In this document: piece after piece, positions 21,055 to 31,931 of the stretch | Numbering within the stretch: the first letter of the stretch is position 1 | Layout of the letters: every line of letters begins with the position of its first letter | Origin: Trichuris trichiura | Taxonomy: Eukaryota; Nematoda; Enoplea; Trichinellida; Trichuridae | Length of the DNA stretch: 64,000 bases | Assembly: GCA_037903355.1 (NCBI GenBank) | Contig: JBAJFE010000008.1 | Span: 248,001-312,000 of the forward strand | Direction: 5' to 3' | Position numbers and translations under genes: made by a program | The notes under the pieces: generated by a model | What the model saw: the letters and a program-made list of their open reading frames with translations, nothing else | Databases searched by the model: none | What the model was told of the DNA's origin: nothing

Positions 21055-22560
21055 TACCTGAATTCTATTAACATTTTTAAATATTCAAATTGTTTACTGC
21101 TTCTTAGCTTAGTATTTCGAATTGTAAGCAAGCTAGTTTGGTGAAGTGATATTTCTATGCATCTAAAATATCCATTCGTAAAATCTGTTTAGTTCAAGCG
21201 TTTCATCTTAAAAGTTTAGCGCGCTGCGTTACGGTAACTCGTTCACAAAAACGAATAAATAAAGGCTGCCGACTGATTGACGAACTAATTTTTTGTTACT
21301 CCCGATTTTCTACTGCAGAAGCCGTTCATCATTCAAAACTTTACTTCCGCTAGTGACTTTTGTTGCCGTTCGGGCCTACTTTCTCACTTCCTTTTTATTG
21401 TACCTGAATTCTATTAACATTTTTAAATATTCAAATTGTTTACTGCTTCTTAGCTTAGTATTTCAAATCGTAAGCAAGTTCGTTTGATAAAATGATATTT
21501 GTACGCATCAAAAATATCCACTTGTAAAATTTTTTAATCTCTTTATTTTAAGGGTGGACCGCCCTGTGGTACGGTAACTTATTTAAAAAAGAGTAAATGG
21601 AAGCTGCCAACTGATCAATCAACTAGCGTTTCGTCAACACCGATCTTCTAGCATTGAAGCTGTTCGTCATTGAAAACTTCACTTTCGCTAGTCACTTTTG
21701 TTGACGAATGCGAGTACTTTTTCTTTTCTCTTAAAAATAGTACCTGAATTCTATTAACATTTTTAAATATTCAAATTGTTTACTGCTTCTTAGCTTAGTA
21801 TTTCGAATTGTAAGCAAGTTCGGTTGATGAAATGATATTGATACGCATCAAAAATATCCATTTGTAAAATTTTTTAATCTCAAAGGCTTTATTTTAAGGG
21901 TGGACCGCCCTGTGGTACGGTAGCTTATTTAAAAAAGAGTAAATGAAAGCTGCCAACTGATCAATCAACTAGCGTTTCGTCAACACCGATTTTCTAGCGT
22001 TGAAGCTGTTCATCATTGAAAACTTCACTTTCGCTAGTTACTTTTGTTGACGAATGCGAGTATTCTTTCTTTTCTCTTAAAAATAGTACCTGAATTCTAT
22101 TAACATTTTTAAAAATTCAAATTGTTTACTGCTTCTTAGCTTAGTATTTCGAATTTTAAGCAAGTTCGTTTGATGAACTGATATTTGTACGCATCAAAAA
22201 TATCCATTTGTAAAATTTTTTAATCTCAAAGGCGTTATTTTAAGGGTGGACCGCCCTGTGGTACGGTAGCTTATTTAAAAAAGAGTAAATGGAAGCTGCC
22301 AACTGATCAATCAACTAGCGTTTCGTCAACACCGATCTTCTAGCGTAAAAGCTGTTCATCATTTTAAAAAATTCACTTTCGCTAGTTACTTTTGTTGACG
22401 AATGCGAGTATTTTTTCTTTTCTCTTAAAAAATAGTACCTGACTTCTATTAACAATTTTAAAAATTCAAATTGTTTACTGCTTCTTAGCTTAGTATTTCG
22501 AATTGTAAGCAAGTTCGTCTGGTGAAGTGGTATTTCTACCCATCAAAAATATCCATTTGT
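21055..22560. repeat. satellite array, 345-bp unit, about 4.5 copies
   Basis: Unit starts (TACCTGAATTCTATTAAC or variant) at 21055, 21401, 21741, 22087 and 22436, spacing 340-349. Copies 2-5 are closer to each other than to copy 1. Each unit contains a TAAGGGTGGACCGCCCTGTGG block (GGTGGACCGCCC is a small near-palindrome) and ends near CTCTTAAAAATAG. The array fills the space between the ATG10 stop and the ATG4 3' end. No coding frame runs through it. Confidence 0.9.
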
Positions 22561-22781
22561 AAAGTCAGCTAACCTTAAAGAATTCAGTTCGAAGATCTAG
22601 CGACCTTTGTTACAATAAATAGGAATTTCCAATTGGTTAATGAACTATTTTTTCGTCAACAACTCGTTTTTCGTTGAAAAATTTACTTCCGGCGCTCCAT
22701 TGAGGCCGGTTTACGTCAATAGAATAACTTTATTGTTGTTCTTGCTTTTTAGCCAACAACTTGTTCAACACGCGCTTACTG

Positions 22782-24561
22782 CTATACAAAGACGAACTCT
22801 CGGCTTCCGTGCATCTGCGATATGGACAGTGAGGATCCGGACTTGGCCAGAGCGGTTGCGCTTCGAAAGGGAGATCGTTGCAACTTCCGCTTGTCCTCGG
22901 CGGAAGATAAAATGGTAAAAAGCGGATACTTTGGCGACAAGCAACCATAGGCGGACACCTGAAAGCATTGACAACTATAACGAGAAGAAATTTTTCAAAA
23001 ACAAAATACCTCCGACGCTTCCGCCAAGAATTCCTGCAATTCGTGCCGGTTTCGAACGTAAAATCCAATGGTGCAGTTGGGATCCATTTTGCCGAACAGC
23101 AGCTTCTTGGGCCACTTGCAGTGGCAGCTCTTCAAACAAAAAAAAGTATGCAAATAAAGTTGGGTCAACAAAGTATTCCTTCGTCCGGCCTCAATGGGAC
23201 ACGAACAATACGTCTTCATTCATTCAGATATTGGAGTGAATGAAATTATGAGGTAGGCATATTTTCATGCATGTTAAAAGTGGAAATTCCAAGTCTCCTA
23301 ACTGTCATTCATGGTCCTTAGTAGTAGTAGTAATAGTAGTGAATCGCTTACCGGAAACGACGTAGCGTTTTTCCGAAGAGCTCTTTGGCTGTAGTGAGGG
23401 TCCATACAAATAAGATAATCTCTGTGCCATCCGACGTAGTACATGGCTCGGCTGGCTCGACCGCCGATAATGCCGACGCAAAATTTCATTGATAAAACTT
23501 TTTTCAAATGATCAATGTAGACGCTGTTGAAGCGCTCACCACCGAGATGCAATGAAACCAGTACCAGAACAGACTTGACCCAACTTAGACTTTCGTCAAA
23601 AACATGCGACAAGCCGGGTAAATCGTCCAGTCTGAGATTCATTTCCGACTTGCTACGCCCAATGGCCGGGTCGGTGCAACGCCTTTGTCGACCAATGATC
23701 AATTGTTCAACGGATGACATTTTTGCCTTTTGATGAAGTTGTCCCATTGATGAACTTTGCTTTCTATTCATACCGTAGCCGAGCACTTCCAGCTCGTCGA
23801 TCAGAAGGACGCCATCCCTGACGACGTATACGGCCAACGTGTTGGGCAATGAAGGAATATTGGATTCTTCAACGGCCGCTTGCAAAAGCAGCGACGTGCT
23901 GGCCGGACCGTGGCGGCTTCCCGGTTTCTTATCGAATAGACGACGACTCAATTCGACTAATTTATGAATGGAAAAGGCAGCCTCTTTACAATCGGCAAAC
24001 TCGGCCACAATACTACGATACAACTTCTCCTCGTGCTGCTCCGCGCTTTCGCAATTGGTCAACGGCCGCCAACCTGCATTAGAACGAGACGACAGTAAGC
24101 ATTCGTCAATGAAACAGCGTTCATTCAAGGCGTACGATCTTCATTCAAGTAATGCCTCATTAGCGTTTCGGCAAGCAGCATTTGGCCGCTGCGTAGAGTG
24201 CAACCCCAACCGCAATCGGAAGTCATGTGCGTACCGGCAATACGTTCGAAACCGAATCTTTAAAACAAAACAAAAAAAAGAAGCGATAGCCAATTGGAAA
24301 AGTGCGACTTGCGTCGTGTGGCGCCACCTGTAGGACAGCCATATGCGGCTGGAGAAGTCGACCAGGAAATCGTCCATATTGCCGGAAAAGGCTGCCTCTT
24401 CGTACTGGTCTCGTCTGTTGGCCAACGCTTCTACAATTCGCGCCCGTGACGTCACTTTTTTTCAAAAAAAAGTTTCTACCGACCTTTTCTGCAGTACTGC
24501 CGTCCCATAAGCCAAATGGGCGAATGGGAATGAAACGACGGCCGCCGTTTGGTGAAGACGT
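22782..24561 (-). CDS. ATG4: autophagy cysteine protease ATG4
   Basis: Six exons traced: 24561-24484, 24430-24328, 24257-24136, 24073-23352, 23129-23010 and 22958-22782 (TAG end). A first exon with the start codon must lie upstream of 24561. ATG4 processes and delipidates ATG8/LC3. Seen in order: SPIWLMGRQY (human PVWILGRKY); SSRIWLSYRF; GTHMTSDCGWGCTLRSGQM, with the catalytic Cys in GWGC; AAFSIHKL; GPASTSLLLQAAV; FCVGIIGGRASRAMYYVGW; MDPHYSQ, with the catalytic Asp and His of DPH; CHCKWPKKLLFGKMDPNCTIGFY; and YPLFTIL. The protein ends SREFVFV, fitting the C-terminal LIR motif of ATG4 proteases. All splice phases agree. The intron after 23352 holds a short (CTA)n run close to its donor. Confidence 0.93.
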
Positions 24562-25090
24562 CTAAGAAAAAAAGGTAAGAAAAAGATTAGTTGAAACGCA
24601 TTGAAACAGGCGGAAGCTTGAAAATCATTTTCAAAAAGCAACGTTGCCCAAAAAAAGCGGCAAACAACTTTCGACCGCAATTATTCCGGTCTATCTCCGT
24701 TCGCCGCTTGTTGCGCGCAACGCGTACATCAGCCTTTTCGGGAAGGGGCGCGTCGCTTTAAACTCGAATTCAGTTCATACTGTAAAACAGCTAATATGAT
24801 GCTCAGGAGCAGGTGATTACTGTAAACTGCCAACAACTTTCTCGTACGTGGCGTTAGGTGGTCAGTTCTTAAAAGTTCGACGCTCGCGACGATGGATTTT
24901 TCGTTGTAGCGGTTCAGACCGACTCGAAGACTCTTATATGGCTGGAATTTGTGAATGGTACTTCGAAAAAAGCCGAAAAGCGAGCTGGAGAACGACGAAA
25001 GCGTTGTCGGTGCGCGAAAGAGACGTCGTACGCGGACAAAAGGCCTTCTGTTGCTCATTTCCGAAGGATCGTCGAAGACTACGTTGCCTA
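24562..25090. other. upstream of ATG4, first exon not found
   Basis: The exon at 24561 has a phase-1 acceptor (TTTTTTTCTTAG), so a start-containing exon should lie here or further right. Minus-strand frames at 24729-25058 are open but not recognisable as ATG4. Confidence 0.35.
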
Positions 25091-26040
25091 CTGTTCTGCA
25101 ACTTTAAGATATTTGTTGGTCGGACGCACACGTTTACCTTGGTGGGAGTAGCGTGCAGCAGGCGCGCTGGGTGCACCCGCCGCGAAGTCTTGGCTGAACG
25201 ATATCATTCGGAAAGGCGGTAGCCTAGCGTGAAGCCGGTTGTTACGAGCCGACGAATTCAAATTTTGGACAACCATACGAATCATAGTAGTTTCCCCCGT
25301 CGGCGAGGCCAAAAGCTGGAATAACCACATAACGATATTGTCGGCTAGCGATGGCGGCTTCGCGTGGAAGATATTGTGCAGAGGAAGAAGGCGCTCACAA
25401 AGCGATGCGCGTAGCATCTCTTGGACCAGATGCCGCCGTATAATTCTTTAATATGCGAATGATATTGATGTGCAGGGATGCCGATTGGCGCCATCTGGTG
25501 CAGACATAATATTGATGACGATATTGCTACTGCGGCGCCGGGAAGATGCAAATGCAGGAAGACAGCTCATATTCGACTACAGGAAGTCTCCAAGAAAACA
25601 AAGGGTCGTCTTGCCTTGCATCTTGTCCAAGCGATGCTACGGCATTCCCGTTGATGATATTGACTGGCAACTGCGGAAGCATCTCGTTTGGGATACGCAT
25701 GTGAAATAATAGTGATGTGCAGATGGTGCCTGATGCGGATGGTTTGCGGAAAGATATGGCGCCCTTTAATGATATTCATTACGGCTCGTCGGCTCCTTTT
25801 CTGAATGAAGAACATGTGAAGGCGAAAGATATACACGTCGCGTGAAGCGATTGTGGCAAGTTCAACTTGCATCTTTTCGCCGGCACCGACTGCTGGTCCA
25901 GTTTCCGGCAAGCGCTAATGAGGAGGAAGGTTTTGCCCGTCAGGCAAATGGAGTATGACAGACAAGTTGGCATTGCCAATTCTGCAAAGCCGTTTCATGC
26001 GTATCCGATGATAAGAAGGATGGATGCCTTATCCTTGAGT
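25091..26040. repeat. GC-richer block of degenerate internal repeats
   Basis: This block is visibly richer in G+C than its surroundings and repeats variants of a motif. On the minus strand, GGCACCATCTGCACATCA and TATTATTTCACATGCG (about 25.73 kb) recur as GGCATCCCTGCACATCA and ATATCATTCGCATATT (about 25.47 kb), roughly 260 bp apart. ATGGCGCC also recurs. Minus-strand frame 25417-25088 (LADNIVMWLFQLLASPTG..) looks protein-like but is not recognised. It could be a decayed gene or a mobile-element remnant. Confidence 0.35.
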
Positions 26041-29000
26041 CACGTGACACGGCGTCGATTATGATAAGAGAAGCGGATGTTCAGTTTATCCCGTTTGCCC
26101 GACTTGAAGATAAGGATATAACAGCAAGAAGTCAACAGGGAAGATAAGGCGGCGCTTTTAATGGTTTCATGCAAATTGTTAAATGATATTCCATGAGTCC
26201 GATTGATCGCATTGAAAGCAGCGAATGGCCATCCGACCAACTTAATAGTCGGCTTGACGTCGCCGGAAGCGCTCTTGAACAGCCGACCTATCAGTTGAGC
26301 TTCGAAGATATTGAACTTGCTTTTTCTGCCCTTAAACGCGCGTAAGCTTTTGCTACGCCATTTAGGGACGGCAACGCTTCGCTGTACCCGTAATAAGCCT
26401 TTTTTGCGGGCTGAAATAAAAGTTAACCTTTTGTTGCTCCCTATTTCCGCATAGCGGCTGCTTGTATGCCTTTTATGGCTGCGCATTATAACTATTGTAA
26501 CTTCTTTTTTTGTCCTCCTCCGCTAACGTGTTTTTTGCATCTTTTCAACAGGCAGTTTATCAGCTCGAAGGTTAGAAGCATAAAAAAAATTTGAATATTC
26601 CTATCTTACTCATATACAGGCTGAGAGCACGCAAAATAGTCTCTGAGCGAACTCCAGCGGTATACTATACATAGGCCTAAATGACTCGCAGGTACGAGGC
26701 CTACTGTAATATAGGCACGTCGAGTCGAAATATTTGAATATTGGAGCCATTGCGACGCCGCTGTACGTTACTACAGAGGCAATTTTCTGCTGACGAAAAA
26801 GAAGCCAACCATTCGGGAAAATCAGGGCGGCAAACATGTAAAGTAAAGCTTAGGCGTTGTAGACTCGGCTTGAAAAGAAAACGCGGCAACAGTGACTAAA
26901 TAAAGAATTAACGATTTTGAAAAGTGTTCATTATTGACTATTTGCTATTACAGCAACCCGATCGGGCGATGATTTTTTTTTACTTAAACAGCAGACAGCC
27001 GCTCGAGCTTGGCGAATCGGAAAAAAGAAAAAAGGATTCCGTTGAGGTAGCAATGACGCTACAACCTACGCATCATTAATTCATACTGTACCTACGTTGT
27101 CGTTGCCGCGTCGAATTCGCGTAGTCGAAAGCTCGGATAGGTGAAACCTGGCCGGCCGAGCTACGTCCGCCCATAGACCGAAGTAGAACACGAAAAAATT
27201 CGAATTGAGGAAATGATTTGCAGGTAGCATTCATACTGTCACGGATTTCAAATATTTGAAAAGTAGAGACTTTCCAACGGTTCCTTTTGCTCTCGATGGA
27301 ACAGTTTCAACGCGGTGAGCTTAATGTTCGCGAAGGGACGCCCATTTGGACATAAAAAATCCAACCGAACATCAATTTTTTTTAATTTAAAAAACCGGCC
27401 GCGATGGCGTTGCAACCTGAAAGTCATTTTTGCTTACTGTAACTACCGCTCCGCCCGACAAGAAAAGGGATTTCACGCGGCGTATACGCGCCCATAATTT
27501 GTAAAATTCAAATAAGCAGATCTACGCAACTGGCGGCTATTTTTTCCAGTTCGTTTTTTAAAAAATGGCGCAACAGATTACTTTTGACGTTTTACGAAGG
27601 AGGGGAGCAAATTTTCAATAACAACAACGACCTACTGAGCCCGTAAATGGCAACAACTTGCTCGAACCGTCGTCGCCTTTTAAAAAAAACCTCTCCATAT
27701 AGGGCAGTCAACAAGCGATGCCAAAAGAGGCTTCCTCTCCTTATAAGTCTATTTAGCCCTACCGTAACCGCGTTGAGGAAATGCGACGCGTTTTCAGTGG
27801 GAAGTTCACTGAAGCTTTGTTTGAAGAAAAAAATGCTCGCGCGAATTTGCATATCAGTACGCCGTATGCAAATAAACGTAACATACTGTATCGCAGACTG
27901 TTCCAAGAAGTCTTCAGCTCATTTCTTAGCGTCTGCACAATGCCTGTTGTTTTTCCGGACGACTGGCCGTCGGCGGTAAAATCGGTCGGCAACTCTACAA
28001 CGCATTTGAACTCCAAACTTTCGTCCGAATTATTGTCGTGTACTTTTGTCATCGTCTGCAAAAAGCATACAGTACGCATAAATAAGGTCAGTCACGTTTA
28101 ATGGACGATGCGGGCAAAGCGCGAAAATGGGCCCACCAATTCGTACTTGGGCTCGTCGTAAAGCAATTTCGGCCAATCAAATTAATCGACCGCGAAAATC
28201 GTGACGTCACACAAAGCGCAAATTGTCAAACTTGTTCGCGGCGAACAAAATAGCCTTGCGCTACAGCGACATCAATGCTACAATGGCAACTTTTGTAGGC
28301 TACAAAAAATATTTGCATGTCAACAGGAAGTATGTAGAGCATGAAAACAAGTTGGCAAAGCGCGATCGATTATGCAAAATTTCAAAGCTCAAAAGGAGTA
28401 AACAACAAAATCGCAATGCGCGATGCAAATGAACGCCAACACTGCAACGGATGTCCGTCGGTAAAGGAAATTGCGAGCAAACGTAACAGTGGGCAGCAAT
28501 CGTTAGGCGGTCAAACGCTTTTGTACGTTTTTCACTTCGCGGACGACCCATAAATGGAACAGGAAACGAATTTGCCCAATTGGAGAAGAAGAGAGCAAAA
28601 TTGGCTACACGTAAACAGGGAAAGCCAAAATCATCTTATAACCGTTTGCGCGCCAACCAAACAATAATAGAGATAACATTGAGTCGTCGGCATTTAGGGA
28701 AATCGTTTTGACAGGTAACTTTGCGTTGACACATTGAAAACAAGCGCATACGTACGTACGCTTTTGCCTGTTTTTCCCGCCACGCCTCTAATAAAGCAGC
28801 CAAACAAACTTCCTTATAAGGTTAACGCATGACGACCGCCCTCCACTTAAGAGTGAAATTTTAAATGTTCGACTCGCTATAAGGAAATACGCTATGAAAA
28901 ATTCCGGATATTTAGGCGGGAAAGCTTTACAAAAAGCCGTCTCGTATTCAACCTCCTTAAATGAGATTAACTTATGCAAATTTAGCATAACTGCTCGAGC

Positions 29001-31091
29001 GAAAAGCAGTCTTAAGGGATGTGCATAAAAGAAACATTTTTCAAAATAATATAACTACAAAAGTTGACAACTAAAATAATTGCCGACTTAAAGTTGCCCG
29101 AATAATCAGCGTACGCTAAAGTTACCGATTCGCCAAGAAGCTGTTCAGCAGTAACGTGCGGAATGCAAGAAATGCCCAAAGCAGGCAAGGCGCCTTCATT
29201 AGTCGACTCGTCTCGTTTGCGCTGCGAACTTGCTTGAAGCATTTGAGCATGGAGAATGTTGTTGAAAAACCGAATTCGAATTCGGAAATGCATTCCAAAA
29301 GAAGGCGAACATTCGGCACGAACCGCCAAGAAAAAAAACACCACGAAAGCTAGAGAGCAACCACAGTCGCCTTTCAACAGTACGGTTTTCGTAGGACGAA
29401 AGTAAAGTCAAACCGTCATTTTTGCTCAATATCGAAAAGCGAGTACGAAAAGGAAGGGAGAAAACTATTTTGTGGACATAGTGATGGCAGCCACCGATCG
29501 TTAGTTTGCATAAAAGAGCGCAAAAACAAGTTTTATTCAAATATATGATAAGCAGGCTTCAGTCAATACAATGAAATTCGTACAAAGATTATCTGTACGA
29601 AACTTAATGCTTCGTATCTTTAAAAAACAAGGCGACGGTGGGGTGCCTACACAGCTCGCGCGCAATACCGCCTAAGAAAAAGTTGACAAATAGTTGAAAA
29701 GACAAAAACGCGCCTTCGAAGAGGGTAAATGAACTTGAGCATACATTAACGCCCACGCGGTTTACTGTAACACATAAAGATCCCATTTTGGAAGGCTGTT
29801 GATGCCAAAGGCAAACTTTGCGAATGGAGCGTAAGAAAATTGGGCGAATAAAAAAATTTGCGCTAAGGCATCCTTGACACGTTTTGTACAGGAATTTGAA
29901 ACATTAGACAAGCAAATGACCGGAAGAAACTGAAAGAAGATCTTTCGGGCAAATGAATATCGGCGCGTCAAGTTGGCGTCTCCGCAACGTAAATGGCGCC
30001 ATTTAACTTTCAATAAATTTTTTACATTGACGGTGAGGCTGAGCAGGAATTTCTTTAGTCGCATTAGCTCGAAACGGTTCTGCGCAAGTAAAAATGGCTA
30101 TAATAAGGATCGAAGGCAGCGTTGCGTATATCGATAGCTCTCGAAAGGAAAAAGCGCTTTAATTATGCCTACTTTTTTTTATCTGCGGAAGACATCGTGA
30201 AAACTTGAAAAGGGGATACTAACGAACGAATAAAAGCGGAACTGAAGTTTTCTCCAACAAAACAGCCATTATCGAAAATAAAAGCTTATAACGAGCCGCA
30301 GCATTACGAGCAAGAGACGTTGGAGCTACTTTGAATATTCATAACATAAGCAAAAGATGTACGAAGTTTTTAAGAACGTCAAAACATGAAGAAAAATTAC
30401 TTACACGTATTTTTTGATTTCTTTGGTCAGTAAACAAAGCCGCAATAATACTGTGCAACTGCGCAAGCAGTAAACATTAACTTGAACAACATAAGATTAA
30501 ACGCGGTGTCCAACTGTAACATTCAGGTTCAAGCATACTGTAGTAGGCGGTTTCCCTTCGTCATAAAGCGTAGTTGCGCCTAGGAAAAGTTTAATTTCGC
30601 TCGCGGCAACAAAAATGAGCTTAATGTTTTTTCTAAATAAAAAGAACACCTTAAGCGGCACTTTATTTACCTTTTTTCTATCATGATTGTTTGAACTTAG
30701 GTGTTCGCGGTTAAAACGCAAATAAACATTGGCCAAAAGCAATTAGCTTTCAAAATAGGCAATTTCTTTCAGTGATGCGCAGGCGCGCGTCCAAATTTGG
30801 GCAAATCATTTTCGGCATTTACTTTCGCAACTAAAGCGGCAGCAACGAACTTGAGCGCGTTTAGTCAAAGCAAAAAGGCCGCGCTAGACTTGTCGTCGAT
30901 TCGAAGCAGCCGCGCAAGCGAAAACAGTAGCAGAGCAAACAGCCAATTACGGATTCGGATAAAAGCTGAAATCTGCTAAAATTTAAAACTTAAAGAAAAC
31001 AAATAGGCGCCAGCAAAACAAGTAACAAAAGCCTTGTGAGTTAATCACTGTTTTTTGTCTTTTTTTAACGATTTTATCGCCTAAACGCCCC
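26041..31091. other. gene-poor stretch
   Basis: Apart from one candidate exon at 27887-28052, I see no supportable gene. The many 60-120 codon frames overlap on opposite strands and lack domains. Octamers ATGCAAAT/ATTTGCAT occur at about 27845, 27866, 28310, 28424 and 28972, and several TACTGTA motifs are present. Confidence 0.4.
27887..28052 (-). CDS. candidate first exon, unidentified
   Basis: ATG 28052 opens a frame (start MTKVHDNNSDESLEFKCVVE, then LPTDFTADGQSSGKTTG and TLRNELKTSWNSLRY) that ends at a strong donor, ACA|GTATGT at 27887/27886. The donor is followed 6 bases later by TTTATTTGCATAC, the same octamer context seen after other donors here. The acidic/polar composition looks coding. 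I could not identify the downstream exons or the family. Confidence 0.3.
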
Positions 31092-31262
31092 ACTGTCATA
31101 CTGTATGTTTCCGGCCATCCCGTTCTGCCCTTACCAAAGGCTAAGCTCAAACATAAAGCTTTTACTTTGCCTTAGACTTAGTTAAGGATAAAATATGGTG
31201 GACAGCATGCCCGCCGGTTAAGGCGTAAAAAGCTAGCGGCATACTTTCCGGGAAGGAACCTG
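31092..31262. repeat. foldback element copy C
   Basis: CTGTCATACTGTATG, then CCGGCCATCCCGTTCTGCCC, arms AGGCTAAGCTCAAACATAAAGC and CCTTAGACTTAGTTAAGG, GACAGCATGCCCGCCGG, and GAACCTGCATT at 31256. Block order matches copies A and B. Its end coincides with the start of the 329-bp duplication. Confidence 0.5.
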
Positions 31263-31912
31263 CATTCTATCTAAGAGCTTGTGACGTGGCTCAGCTTCGG
31301 AAATTCGAATAAACTGCCGTTTTTTGCGTCTTGTACAATTTATTTTTAAAAATAGACGGAACGTGCTTCATTAAAGCACTCTTAAAAAGCGCTCGCTTGC
31401 AATAGCTTGCTATGGAATCGTAACTGAGTGATGCTCAAGTTACTGACAGTAACCTGCGAATCATTAAAGCGAATTTGCGCGGGAAAATAACGTCTAATCG
31501 TCGTCCGCAGGTTTTTTTCCTTTGTTGCAGCATTGGTTATTTTGAATATCGTGACGCTTAATTAATTTAAATAATTAGATATTTGGAACCTGCATTCTAT
31601 CTAAGAGCTTGTGACGTGGCTCAGCTTCGAAAATTCGAATAAACTGCCGTTTTTTGCGTCTTGTACAATTTATTTTTAAAAATAGACGGAACGTGCTTCA
31701 TTAAAGCACTCTTAAAAAGCGCTCGCTTGCAATAGCTTGCTATGGAATCGTAACTGAATGATGCTCAAGTTACTGACAGTAACCTGCGAATCATTAAAGC
31801 GAATTTGCGCGGGAAAATAACGTCTAATCGTCGTCCGCAGGTTTTTTTTTCCTTTGACGGTCAGCATTAGTTATCTTGAATATCGTGACGCGTAATTAAT
31901 TTAAAATAAGTT
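31255..31912. repeat. tandem duplication, two 329-bp copies
   Basis: GGAACCTGCATTCTATCTAA begins at both 31255 and 31584. The copies are nearly identical through GAGCTTGTGACGTGGCTCAG, CTTCATTAAAGCACTC, GTAACCTGCGAATCATTAAA and CGTCGTCCGCAGG; a few substitutions and a T-run length change separate them. The second copy ends about 20 bases before the TRAPPC8 stop codon. Confidence 0.9.
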
Positions 31913-31931
31913 TTAAAAAAAAGAGAAAAGT

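Noticed and set aside
21055..22560. Regular direct repeats suggesting a CRISPR-like array
   Set aside because: Units are 345 bp, contiguous and without unique spacers, and the host is eukaryotic; this is a satellite.
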